Source: an uncultured Rhodospirillaceae bacterium (GTDB lineage Bacteria; Pseudomonadota; Alphaproteobacteria; Rhodospirillales; Casp-alpha2). Taken from it: a stretch of DNA of 64,000 nucleotides. The stretch is from the NCBI GenBank assembly GCA_913030825.1, contig CAJWCU010000003.1, positions 62,001-126,000 of the forward strand. The letters run 5' to 3'. Positions within the stretch are counted from its first letter, which is position 1, and the number at the start of each line of letters is the position of its first letter. Below the pieces are notes generated by a model. The model worked only from the letters and a program-made list of their open reading frames with translations, made no database searches and was not told the origin of the DNA. Shown in pieces: positions 21,185-29,780 of the stretch. Made by a program: the position numbers and the translations under genes.

Positions 21185-23154
21185 CCTTTTACCGTGCCGG
21201 GTCGATGACGGCTTTGATATCTCCGCGGACCGTCATTGGCACGATGTCCCGTGCCTGGGCGCATCATCCCACGATTGTGCTGGTTTGTTACGCGGCTGTG
21301 TTGGCCGTTGTCGCCTGGGTACTGGACTGGCATCGTTTCGTTCCCCTGCTCGGGACCTGGGAACAGCTCCAGTATTACTATACCTTCGGTGCCGCTGAGC
21401 CCTACCTATCATTTGAGATCGTCCCACGCGCCAACACCGGCGGCCAAGGCTATCCCCTGGTCGATATGGGCGTTTACCTAACGCATATCGTCGGCCTTTC
21501 CCTGCCTGGAATGCGGCTTGCCACGAACCTTTACGCGATCGGGGCGGCGACAGCCGCCGTGGCCGTATTCAGCCGATGGTTCGGACCCGGCCCCGCGCTC
21601 CTGGGCGTCACGACCACCATTCTAAGCACTGGCTTCATCGTCTTCGCCAATCAGAACCTCGCGATGATCCCGAGCCTACTGCTTTGTGTGCTACTGGTCT
21701 GTGCGACCCAGCACCTGCGCCGCGCGCCTCTTTCGCCGGTGCCTTTGGCGGTTACGGGCCTGCTGCTCGCGCTTTTGATCGTCCATTACGCAATGGGCAG
21801 ATACTTTGCGATCGGTTGGTTGGTCTGGTATTTCGGCACGACCGTTATTGGCGCCCTCAATGCCGGACGACAGTTGCGGCTGTCGGCGCGCCTGCTGGCA
21901 CCGCATGCGGCCGCGATTTTCTTGGTCTTCGGCATCGGGATTATTACGCTCGCCTTATTCAATATTCAGAACCTGCAGCATTTGCTCCACCCGATGGACC
22001 TCTTCTTCCCCGACAATGGGGACGAGATTGAAATGCGGCCGGCGCAGATGTTGTCCGCGGTCATTGGCAACTTGCCGGATCTCGCGATCATGCTGTTTCC
22101 AGACTTTCGCGGCCCGCTCGACCTGCTGCCGGAGATTTTGACCGACGTCCGGCTTGCTCCCTTCTTCAATCTCTGGCATGCGCCGTTCATCGTCCTCGGA
22201 TTCGGCGTCGCCTTGGCGCGCTGTTTTCGCAACGCGGGGCCGGGCATCTACCCTTATGCGTCGGTGCACATCCTCTTCGGCCTGACCATTGGTTTGGCTC
22301 TGTTTTCAGAACAGATGGAAAACGGAACTGCGTTGATCTCCGCGCGGATTGTCGGGGGCACCTTCGCAATGGCCGGATACATCGTCGTCGCCATTTTGTG
22401 GCTGAAAGAACGCCTGACGCGGTTCGGACCCCGGGCCCTCGGGATCGCTACGGTATTCTGGGTTTTGACGATGGCCGGCGCGGCGGTCGACTTGAGCCAG
22501 ATTCGGGCGGGGATCGAACACAGGGCCGCGGAACGCGCCGCCGTTTCGCCGTCCACGGGCGCATTCGTGGATAGTCCGAAAATCAAGCCGACGCTGATCA
22601 AGGAGTTTGACTATCTTCAGGCACGCTACCGTGAACTCGCGAACCGGTTGGCTGCGTCACTTCGATGCGATGTGGGGGATGGAAAACCCGCAATTCTCCG
22701 GATTTCTCCAAGAATCGTTTTCCTCGGGAAGGACGATTGGATCAATCCTTACATGCGCGATTTCAACGACCTGTCGCCAACATTGGCGCTTTATCTGGCG
22801 GACGCGGGTATAGACGCGGGATATGTCATCGCCCATTCCGCATTCGACCCGGGTTTCAAGGATTGGGGTCATGGATATGCTGGGAGACCGCGGGTGTTTT
22901 CCGGCCCGATAGACTGGAAAAGCCAGGGGATCGAATACCGCTTGTTGCAGCCGGAAGCCCAAGAGATGAAGACCGCGTCAGGCGAACTCGCCGTTGCTGT
23001 GGTCGTCACGTTTTCCGACACCGAAAAAACGGCCGCGCGGCGTGCCTTTGAAGAGGCCGGAATTGACGCCGTCCTGGATATCGCGGTTCCGACACTGGCC
23101 GCGGCCGGCGACCTGGGCAAGGCGCGATGTGTCAAAGACAGGCCGGGGCAATGA
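21181..23154 (+). CDS. multi-spanning membrane protein, possible GT-C glycosyltransferase
   Basis: 657 residues: about ten or more hydrophobic helices up to residue 435, then a soluble C-terminal part of about 200 residues. An acidic loop after the first helix (LGTWEQLQYYYTFG) lies where GT-C enzymes carry catalytic acids, but no clear family signature is seen. GT-C enzymes use polyprenyl-phosphate sugars in the periplasm, and a matching polyprenyl-phosphate GT2 is encoded at 16.2 kb. It could equally be a polymerase. The soluble tail is probably periplasmic. Overlaps the previous gene by ATGA and ends 11 bases from the convergent SGNH gene. Confidence 0.5.
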   Translation: MTFYRAGSMTALISPRTVIGTMSRAWAHHPTIVLVCYAAVLAVVAWVLDWHRFVPLLGTWEQLQYYYTFGAAEPYLSFEIVPRANTGGQGYPLVDMGVYLTHIVGLSLPGMRLATNLYAIGAATAAVAVFSRWFGPGPALLGVTTTILSTGFIVFANQNLAMIPSLLLCVLLVCATQHLRRAPLSPVPLAVTGLLLALLIVHYAMGRYFAIGWLVWYFGTTVIGALNAGRQLRLSARLLAPHAAAIFLVFGIGIITLALFNIQNLQHLLHPMDLFFPDNGDEIEMRPAQMLSAVIGNLPDLAIMLFPDFRGPLDLLPEILTDVRLAPFFNLWHAPFIVLGFGVALARCFRNAGPGIYPYASVHILFGLTIGLALFSEQMENGTALISARIVGGTFAMAGYIVVAILWLKERLTRFGPRALGIATVFWVLTMAGAAVDLSQIRAGIEHRAAERAAVSPSTGAFVDSPKIKPTLIKEFDYLQARYRELANRLAASLRCDVGDGKPAILRISPRIVFLGKDDWINPYMRDFNDLSPTLALYLADAGIDAGYVIAHSAFDPGFKDWGHGYAGRPRVFSGPIDWKSQGIEYRLLQPEAQEMKTASGELAVAVVVTFSDTEKTAARRAFEEAGIDAVLDIAVPTLAAAGDLGKARCVKDRPGQ

Positions 23155-23165
23155 CCTTATCGCGC

Positions 23166-24608
23166 TCAAGGACGTGCGGCGGACAACGCTTCGGCCGAGG
23201 CCTTGGCAGCGAGGTCATAGCCAAGGCCATTGAAATGAGCGTGCGGCCAACCTTCGCGCAAAAGCGCGTAATAATAGGCGAAAGGATCGGGCGTCTTCTT
23301 TAATTGGTCGACGAGATCGACAAAAATGACCTGGCCATCGCTGGCCGCGGCAAATTCGTGGAAGAACCTGCGCTCGCAATCTGGAAAGTCCGGCACAATG
23401 AACCGGAAGGACGGCTGAAACACCAAGATTACCTTGCCTCCGTTCCGGGTGGCCTCGGCCCTGAAATACTGCAGGATATCCGTCGATATCTTCCGCATTT
23501 CATGCCCTTCGGCGAAGGTTTCGCACTTTGGATACTTCTCCGTCGTCGGCCGCTTTCCCGTCGAGATCACAACCCGCTTGATATCCCCCAGCAACTGAAA
23601 GAGCTTCAGCGACTGAAGTTTGGCGCGGAATGCGTCAAGAGCGGAGTCCTTGGCCTCACCCTTCGGCTCGGTTAGGCGGTAAATTCGCTTAAGGGTCGAT
23701 TTAAACACCGACGTCCAGAGTGTTTCCTCCTTGCCTGCGACACTCGCTGCGTCTCTAGCCGCCAGTCCGATCGCGTATGTCTTCCCAGCACGCGCCGCCT
23801 CCAAGTATCGGTCGTATTTTCCGATTTGGAGTTCATGACTCATGCGGGAATAGCTGGCCCCTTCGAGAATTTGGACAACGATGTTTTTCGGGGATTTTTG
23901 TTTCGCGAACTCCATATAGGCGGCGAGACTGTACAGTAGGCCGGTCCCGCTATACCCCAGGTTGTAAGTCCGCAATCCGGTCAGCGCCTCAAAGCGTCGG
24001 GCAAACACTTCGTCGTCCGGAACACAGCATCCATGCGCGAATGAATCGCCAAACACCGCCGCACCGAACGTCGAAGCGCTTGGATACAATCCAATGGGAT
24101 TTCGATATCCGTTCTCGTCGGTGTGGAACGCGATTAATCCCTCTCCTTCTTCCTGGAAGATGACTTGCTTGTCTTCGAAGCCGGTGAGGTAAGACATGCT
24201 GTCGAGGTCGCTGGTGGTAATATGGTGATACCCGCGGCCACCTTCGTCGATGTTCTCGATCAGTTTCTCGACAATCCCGCGGTTGACGCGACTTCGCTCG
24301 ACATCGACCGCGTTTTTCGTGGCAGACAGATTCAATGCCGACAACGCGAGCTCGATCAACACCAACAATATGAAGAGAGCCAGAGCCTGATCGGCAACCG
24401 GCCGCGCGAAACCATATCCTCTGCAAAACGCGAAGAACAAAACCGCGCCGGCGGCGCCGATAGCCGCGAACAAAGCGGACGACAGGGCCGGCAGCAATTC
24501 CGGCTTGTTCACCACAACCGGCACGAACCAGGCTAAAGCCAGAACAATCAGCGCGAGCGCAAAGAAATAGAATGAAACCAATACATCTTCGCGAGCCGTT
24601 TCCTTCAT
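23166..24608 (-). CDS. membrane-anchored SGNH-like hydrolase/acyltransferase
   Basis: 480 residues: three hydrophobic helices in the first 115 residues, then an SGNH-type domain. The GDSFAHG block near residue 187 supplies the nucleophilic serine. A C-terminal WPHAHFNGLGYD segment resembles the Asp/His block, although the spacing is loose. Such proteins esterify or de-esterify sugars, or act as AlgX/AlgJ-like O-acetyl transfer partners in the periplasm. It is last in a four-gene unit with a NodU carbamoyltransferase, 71 bases downstream of it. That unit type (SxtJ, DUF5989, carbamoyltransferase, SGNH) recurs in polysaccharide clusters. The exact reaction is unknown. Confidence 0.72.
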   Translation of the reverse strand: MKETAREDVLVSFYFFALALIVLALAWFVPVVVNKPELLPALSSALFAAIGAAGAVLFFAFCRGYGFARPVADQALALFILLVLIELALSALNLSATKNAVDVERSRVNRGIVEKLIENIDEGGRGYHHITTSDLDSMSYLTGFEDKQVIFQEEGEGLIAFHTDENGYRNPIGLYPSASTFGAAVFGDSFAHGCCVPDDEVFARRFEALTGLRTYNLGYSGTGLLYSLAAYMEFAKQKSPKNIVVQILEGASYSRMSHELQIGKYDRYLEAARAGKTYAIGLAARDAASVAGKEETLWTSVFKSTLKRIYRLTEPKGEAKDSALDAFRAKLQSLKLFQLLGDIKRVVISTGKRPTTEKYPKCETFAEGHEMRKISTDILQYFRAEATRNGGKVILVFQPSFRFIVPDFPDCERRFFHEFAAASDGQVIFVDLVDQLKKTPDPFAYYYALLREGWPHAHFNGLGYDLAAKASAEALSAARP

Positions 24609-24679
24609 CGGTACTCCTTTGGCAGGCAGATGCCTTGACGTGACCCGTTCATCGCCCGCATGCCGCTAAGCCGGCCTCA

Positions 24680-26515
24680 TCAATCCAGTTCAAATTTGTT
24701 CTTGTAGTCCAGGCACAGATCGGCGTTTTGCTCGACTTTTTTGAGGACCTGACGACCGATGATCAGCAAGTCCATTTCCGTACCCATAAAACAACGGAAG
24801 GCATCTTCCGGCGTGCATACGATGGGCTCGCCGCGAACATTGAAGCTTGTGTTGGCTAGCACGGGGCAACCCGTGACAGCCTTGAAGCGTGACAACAGCG
24901 CATGAAATTTCGGGTTCCTGACGTCATCGACGGTCTGGATTCGCGCGGAATAGTCAACATGAGTGACGGCTGGAATTTCCGACCGGATGGCGTTTAGCTT
25001 GTCGATGCCAAAGCGGGCCGCCTCGTCGTCGGTCATTTTTCGTTGGCGTGATTTGTGAACGTCGGCGACCATCAGCATGTAGGGGCTGTCGTCGTCGAGA
25101 TCGAACCAATCGGCGACGTCCTCTCTTAGAACCGCAGGCGCGAAAGGCCGAAAACTTTCGCGATACTTGATTTTGAGGTTCAGCGTCTTCTGCATTTCGG
25201 TGGACCGCGGATCAGCAAGGATCGAGCGGCAGCCAAGCGACCGCGGACCGAATTCCATTCGCCCTTGAAACCAACCCACAACGGCCCCGTTGGCTAATTC
25301 CCTGGCCGTCTGGTCGAGAATTGCCTCGTCATCCAAAGTCGTGAACACGCCACCGGCATTCGTCAGTCGGGCACATATATCCTCATCGGAATAGGCCGGG
25401 CCGAGAAATGAGCCCTTCATCTGATCGGCTTTCGGATCGATTTTCCGCGCCTGACCCTGGAATGCGTAATAAGCGTTGAGCGCCGCGCCCAGAGATCCGC
25501 CGGCATCTCCCGCGGCCGGCTGAACCCAGACACGGTCGAATGCGCCGCTTTTCAACACCTTGCCATTGGCAACGCAATTCAAGGCGACCCCGCCTGCAAG
25601 GCACAGATTTTTTTGGCCGGTTTCCTTTGCCAGGGAGCGCGTGAGCCGAAGAACCACGTCCTCGAGAACGACTTGAACGGAAGCGGCAAGATTCATTTCC
25701 CGCTGCGTCAACAAGGCTTCGGGTGACCGGCGCGGCCCGTCGAACAATTCGTCGAACCGGGCATTCGTCATTTTCAAACCCGTGCAGTAATCGAAGTAGT
25801 CCTGGTTCAATCGGAATGAACCGTCTTCCTTCACATCTATCAAATTGTCGAGAATCTGTTGCACATAGACCGGATTTCCGTAAGGCGCCAAGCCCATCAC
25901 TTTGTATTCGCCGGAATTGACCTTGAAGCCCGTATAGTAGGTGAAGGCCGAATACAGCAGCCCGATGGAATGAGGGAAATGAATTTCTTTTGTTATATCG
26001 AGCTTGTTGCCCGCGCCAATGGCGACAGAAGTCGTCGCCCATTCGCCGACGCCATCCATCGTCAGAACCAGCGCATCTTCGAAAGGTGACGGATAGAATG
26101 CGCTGGCCGCGTGACTTTGATGATGCTCCGAGAAAAGCAATTTGTTCTGCCAATCGAAATTCTGATCGAACTTGACGAACTCTTTTCGAAGCAGGTCTTT
26201 TTGGAACAGCTTTTCCCGCAGCCAGACAGGAATCGCCATTTGAAACGATTTGAACCCGCGCGGCGCGAAGGTCAAATACGTTTCAAGGAGGCGCTCAAAT
26301 TTCAAAAACGGTTTGTCGTAAAACGCGACGAAATCGACGTCCTCGATGCCGATTTGTCCCTCCGACAGACAATAGGCGATTGCCTGTTCCGGAAACCCGG
26401 CATCGTGCTTCTTCCTCGTAAACCGCTCTTCCTGTGCCGCGGCAACAACTTCACCATCGGAAATCAGCGCCGCAGCACTGTCATGATAGAAGGCGGATAC
26501 ACCAAGGATACGCAT
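24680..26515 (-). CDS. NodU/TobZ-type carbamoyltransferase
   Basis: 611 residues, the normal size for NodU/CmcH/TobZ enzymes, which use carbamoyl phosphate and ATP to carbamoylate a hydroxyl group. The N-terminus GVSAFYHDSAAAL carries the metal and substrate residues. SEHHQSHAASAFYPS is the second histidine cluster, near 138-152, and FQGRMEFGPRSLG with RSILADPR in the C-terminal domain binds carbamoyl phosphate. The substrate is probably a sugar of this glycan. It is preceded by small membrane proteins of the SxtJ and DUF5989 types, its usual neighbours. Confident at family level. Confidence 0.92.
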   Translation of the reverse strand: MRILGVSAFYHDSAAALISDGEVVAAAQEERFTRKKHDAGFPEQAIAYCLSEGQIGIEDVDFVAFYDKPFLKFERLLETYLTFAPRGFKSFQMAIPVWLREKLFQKDLLRKEFVKFDQNFDWQNKLLFSEHHQSHAASAFYPSPFEDALVLTMDGVGEWATTSVAIGAGNKLDITKEIHFPHSIGLLYSAFTYYTGFKVNSGEYKVMGLAPYGNPVYVQQILDNLIDVKEDGSFRLNQDYFDYCTGLKMTNARFDELFDGPRRSPEALLTQREMNLAASVQVVLEDVVLRLTRSLAKETGQKNLCLAGGVALNCVANGKVLKSGAFDRVWVQPAAGDAGGSLGAALNAYYAFQGQARKIDPKADQMKGSFLGPAYSDEDICARLTNAGGVFTTLDDEAILDQTARELANGAVVGWFQGRMEFGPRSLGCRSILADPRSTEMQKTLNLKIKYRESFRPFAPAVLREDVADWFDLDDDSPYMLMVADVHKSRQRKMTDDEAARFGIDKLNAIRSEIPAVTHVDYSARIQTVDDVRNPKFHALLSRFKAVTGCPVLANTSFNVRGEPIVCTPEDAFRCFMGTEMDLLIIGRQVLKKVEQNADLCLDYKNKFELD

Positions 26516-26527
26516 CAGGGCCGACGA

Positions 26528-26677
26528 TCAGAAAATAGTATAGATGAACGGCGCGACAGCCGACCCATGGCCTGCCAGCAAAAGGCCACCGAGCAGGCCC
26601 ATCACGAGGAGGACAGGCAGCAACCAAAATTTTTTCCGAGCCCGAATGAAGGCCCATAACTCGACTACAAAGCTCAT
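26528..26677 (-). CDS. DUF5989-like small membrane protein
   Basis: 49-residue protein with one transmembrane helix (WLLPVLLVMGLLGGLLL) after the motif ELWAFIRARKKFWL, which marks the DUF5989 family. The start is taken at ATG 26677, since the family begins with this methionine-serine-phenylalanine segment; a longer upstream reading has no support. It lies 12 bases before the carbamoyltransferase gene and after an SxtJ-like gene, the common arrangement. The function of the family is unknown; a membrane tether or partner for the carbamoyltransferase is an inference. Confidence 0.8.
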   Translation of the reverse strand: MSFVVELWAFIRARKKFWLLPVLLVMGLLGGLLLAGHGSAVAPFIYTIF

Positions 26678-26700
26678 ACCAACCCGCAAACAGAAGATGT

Positions 26701-27129
26701 TCAGAACTGTCTTTTCATTGAATCCGGGGCTTGTGCCGCCGGGTCCCGCAATATCCAATAACTCGGCTTTTCACGCTCAAACGTCAAGGGCATCGGGCGA
26801 ATGCCAAACAGACGCATCACCAAAGCAGTTGGCACGACTGCCAGCCCGAAGATCGCGCCGATAAAGATCGGCGACATAATCTTGTGCAGCAACAGCCCGA
26901 ACCGGAACCAAAGCCGATTTAGCGGCGCAAGAACCGCTGGAACGAAGTATCCTGCCGCAAGAAAACCTGCAGCAACCCCAAAGGACCAAAGCCTGGAAGG
27001 CTGGCCGCCAATCAAAGGCAGAAGAGCAACCACCAGAAAAACAACGGCAAAGACCACGGCGAACGACCGCTCGGATGGAGGTTTGACTTGGTTTTCACGC
27101 GCCAGAATTTCATGCGAATTGTTGGTCAT
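26701..27129 (-). CDS. SxtJ-like membrane protein
   Basis: 142-residue protein with about four hydrophobic helices: two close together near 20-60 and a pair near 80-112 with MSPIFIGAIFGLAVVPTALVMR between and after them. The Rxxxxx-GLLLHKIMSPI segment is typical of SxtJ-type proteins found beside carbamoyltransferases. It is first in the reversed four-gene unit. ATG 27129 is the likely start, though the ribosome site is poor; GTG 27177 would add 16 residues. Function unknown. Confidence 0.72.
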   Translation of the reverse strand: MTNNSHEILARENQVKPPSERSFAVVFAVVFLVVALLPLIGGQPSRLWSFGVAAGFLAAGYFVPAVLAPLNRLWFRFGLLLHKIMSPIFIGAIFGLAVVPTALVMRLFGIRPMPLTFEREKPSYWILRDPAAQAPDSMKRQF

Positions 27130-27256
27130 CGTCCCATAACGCCTGTCATTAATCTCCGGAAGCAGAGACTTGTACACCGACAGAGCGTCGACAATCTACT
27201 GTATTGAAAGCAAAGTGCCTCTGAACACGCGCGCAAGGCGTTGCAAATTTCCAGGT

Positions 27257-27295
27257 ATTATGAGAAAGTCTTGTCATCACGTTCACTGCATGAAC
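27257..27295 (-). promoter_or_regulatory. possible promoter and operator-like inverted repeat for the carbamoyltransferase unit
   Basis: On the minus strand, GTGAAC (complement of 27281-27286) and CATAAT (complement of 27257-27262) are spaced by 18 bases, a fair sigma-70 type promoter about 125 bases before the SxtJ-like gene. GTTCA-CTGCA-TGAAC at 27281-27295 is a perfect 5-base-arm inverted repeat overlapping the -35. This is the only large divergent region in the middle of the window, so control signals are expected here, but this exact choice is weak. Confidence 0.25.
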
Positions 27296-27414
27296 ATCGT
27301 TAATGCGATCATCCGAAATGTAGAACGTTTTCAGGCTGATCATTTACCCGGGGCCTCACCCGGAGTGCGGTAGCGTGTTCGGACCCAATCCAATAGGCCC
27401 GCTAGTCTCCAACT

Positions 27415-27972
27415 ATGGATGCATCCCAGCCGAATTTGGTGGCAAAAGCCGTTTTTCTTGACCGCGACGGCGTTATTTCCAAATCAGATGTTCGTGCCGG
27501 CAAGCCGTATGCGCCGAAACGGTTCACGGATTTCAAACTATTGCCAGATGTCATAGCCAGCATTCGCTCTCTGAAATACGCCGGCTTTCTCATCGTGGTT
27601 GTGACGAACCAGCCGGACGTCGGCAATGGCCTCACGCCGCGCGAAGAGGTCGAACGAATGAACGACACCCTCCTAAACACGCTTCACGTCGATGCCGTTA
27701 AGGCATGCTACCATCGTCAGGATGAAGGCTGCGCCTGCCGCAAGCCGGAACCGGGCATGCTGATTGAAGCGGCCGATGACTTGAGAATCGATCTAAGCGA
27801 CAGCTTCATGGTCGGCGACCGATGGAGCGATATCGCAGCTGGCCGCTCCGCCGGCTGCCGCACCGTTTTCATCGACCGGGGATACAGCGAACGGCGTCCC
27901 GACGCCCCCGATTTCACTGCTATCTCATTGAGCCACGCTGCCGAACTGATCCTGGGCGCCACCCCAGACTGA
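27415..27972 (+). CDS. gmhB: D-glycero-D-manno-heptose 1,7-bisphosphate phosphatase-like protein
   Basis: 185-residue HAD-family phosphatase of the GmhB type. Motif I is FLDRDGVIS near 15-23, motif II VVTNQPD near 62, a zinc-binding loop with Cys and His (CYHRQDEGCACRKPEPGM, about 102-119), and motif IV VGDRWSDI near 138. The enzyme removes the C7 phosphate from the heptose bisphosphate. It opens the rightward block that also encodes transaldolase and an HldE-like enzyme, so a heptose role is well supported. The 285-base divergent gap upstream probably carries its promoter. Imidazole-glycerol phosphate or GDP-heptose specific forms cannot be told apart. Confidence 0.87.
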   Translation: MDASQPNLVAKAVFLDRDGVISKSDVRAGKPYAPKRFTDFKLLPDVIASIRSLKYAGFLIVVVTNQPDVGNGLTPREEVERMNDTLLNTLHVDAVKACYHRQDEGCACRKPEPGMLIEAADDLRIDLSDSFMVGDRWSDIAAGRSAGCRTVFIDRGYSERRPDAPDFTAISLSHAAELILGATPD

Positions 27973-28004
27973 CTCCCCCCAGAGAAAACTGAAGGGCCCT
28001 CGTC

Positions 28005-28748
28005 ATGCCTGACGTTCTAGACTTGACCATTAAACTATTCGCCGATGGCGCCGATCTGGACGGAATGCTCCAGATGCACGCCAACCCGATGATCAAGGGA
28101 TTCACCACCAACCCGACCCTGATGCGCAAGGCAGGGGTGCAGGATTACGAAGCCTTCGCCCGCCAGGTGCTGAAGGCGATCACCGACCGGCCCGTCAGCT
28201 TCGAGGTCTTCGCCGACGACCTGCCGACCATGGCCGCGCAGGCGCGGGTCATCCAGTCCTGGGGTCGCAACGTCAACGTCAAGATCCCGGTGACCAACAC
28301 CAAGGGCGAATTCACCGGCCCGATCATCGAAAAGCTGTCGGCCGAGGGCGTGCAGTTGAACGTCACCGCCGTGTTCTCGCTGGACCAGGTGCGGGCTATC
28401 ACCAACGCCCTGGCCGCCGAGACCCCGGCCATCGTTTCGGTCTTCGCCGGGCGCATCGCCGACACCGGCATGGACCCGATGCCGCTGATGGCCGAGGCGC
28501 TGAAGATCATGACCGCCAGGCCCATGGCCGAATTGCTGTGGGCGAGCCCGCGCGAACTGCTCAATATCTTCCAGGCTGACCAAGTCGGCTGCCACATCAT
28601 CACCGCAACCAACGACGTGCTCGGCAAGCTTTCCAGCGTCGGCAAGGACCTGGAGGTCTTTAGCCGCGAAACCGTCGACATGTTCTACGGCGACGCCCAG
28701 GCCGCCGGATACACCATCGCCACGCCCGCCGACGCGGCCGCTGAATAA
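28005..28748 (+). CDS. transaldolase
   Basis: 247-residue transaldolase of the short type. KGFTTNPTLM near 27-36 is the family's first motif, and the Schiff-base lysine lies in NVKIPVTNT near 93. The AGRIADTGMDP segment near 145 follows. Transaldolase exchanges dihydroxyacetone between sugar phosphates and can make sedoheptulose 7-phosphate, the GmhA substrate. GAAGGG lies upstream of the ATG. With the split transketolase at 37-39 kb it makes a local source of heptulose phosphate. An extra aldolase-type role cannot be excluded. Confidence 0.87.
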   Translation: MPDVLDLTIKLFADGADLDGMLQMHANPMIKGFTTNPTLMRKAGVQDYEAFARQVLKAITDRPVSFEVFADDLPTMAAQARVIQSWGRNVNVKIPVTNTKGEFTGPIIEKLSAEGVQLNVTAVFSLDQVRAITNALAAETPAIVSVFAGRIADTGMDPMPLMAEALKIMTARPMAELLWASPRELLNIFQADQVGCHIITATNDVLGKLSSVGKDLEVFSRETVDMFYGDAQAAGYTIATPADAAAE

Positions 28749-28766
28749 ACAACGGAGGTTCGATCG

Positions 28767-29780
28767 ATGCCCAATGCCTTCAACCATGTCCTGATCACCG
28801 GCGGCGCCGGATACGTCGGCAGCCTGCTGGCGCCGCAGCTTCTGGCCCGCGGCTTCAAAGTCACCGTGTTCGACATCATGTATTACGGCGACGACTTCCT
28901 GCCCAAGGACAACCCCAACCTGCGCGTCATCAAGGGCGATATCCGCGACACGGCGGCGTTAAAGTCGGCCTTTGAAGGCTGCGACGCGGTCATCAGCCTG
29001 GCCTGCATTTCCAACGACGCCAGCTTCGAGCTGGACGAAGGGCTGTCGACCTCGGTCAACCTGGGCGCCTTCGAGCCGATGGTCATCGCCGCCAAGGAAG
29101 CCGGCGTGAAGCGGTTCATCTACGCCTCGTCCTCGTCGGTTTACGGCGTCTCCGAATCGCCGGACGTGACCGAGGATCATCCCCTGGTGCCGTTGACCCT
29201 GTACAACAAGTACAAGGGCATGTGCGAACCGGTGCTGTTCAAGCACATGACCGACGATTTCGTCTGCGTCACCATCCGCCCGGCGACGCTCTGCGGCTAC
29301 GCGCCGCGCCAGCGCCTGGACGTCTCGGTCAACATCCTGACTAACCACGCCGTGACCAACGGCAAGATCACCGTATTCGGCGGCTCGCAGATGCGCCCCA
29401 ACCTGCATATCCAGGACATGTGCGAATGTTACGAGCTGCTGCTCGACCTGCCGGACGACAAGATCGCCGGCGACATATTCAACGTCGCCTACATGAATAT
29501 GAGCATCATGGACCTGGCCCGGATCGTGAAGAAAGTGGTCGAGGAAGAGTTCCCGGAAAAGGGCGAGATCGAAATCGTCACCACGCCGACCGACGACATC
29601 CGCTCCTACCATGTCAATTCGGACAAGATCGGCCGCGTTCTCGGCTTCACGCCGAAGTACACCATCGAGGACGCCGTGCGCGGCCTGTGCGACGCTTTCC
29701 GCGACGGCAAGCTGCCCGACAGCATGGACGACGACAAATACTTCAACGTCCGCCGCATGAAAGGCCTGAACGCCGCATGA
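28767..29780 (+). CDS. NAD-dependent epimerase/dehydratase (extended SDR)
   Basis: 337-residue extended SDR. Cofactor loop TGGAGYVG is at residues 11-18, the serine lies in YASSSSVYG, and the Tyr/Lys pair in YNKYK near 150 is intact. The chain continues with RPATLCGYAP and a substrate-binding second half ending in VRRMKGLNAA. It probably acts on an NDP-heptose or hexose (epimerisation, dehydration or reduction). It is followed directly, with an ATGA overlap, by another SDR and then by an HldE-like enzyme. The exact reaction is not evident. Confidence 0.82.
   Translation: MPNAFNHVLITGGAGYVGSLLAPQLLARGFKVTVFDIMYYGDDFLPKDNPNLRVIKGDIRDTAALKSAFEGCDAVISLACISNDASFELDEGLSTSVNLGAFEPMVIAAKEAGVKRFIYASSSSVYGVSESPDVTEDHPLVPLTLYNKYKGMCEPVLFKHMTDDFVCVTIRPATLCGYAPRQRLDVSVNILTNHAVTNGKITVFGGSQMRPNLHIQDMCECYELLLDLPDDKIAGDIFNVAYMNMSIMDLARIVKKVVEEEFPEKGEIEIVTTPTDDIRSYHVNSDKIGRVLGFTPKYTIEDAVRGLCDAFRDGKLPDSMDDDKYFNVRRMKGLNAA

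Noticed and set aside
27241-27262. TTGCAA and TATTAT as a + strand promoter for gmhB
   Set aside because: The spacer is only 9 to 10 bases, too short for sigma-70.
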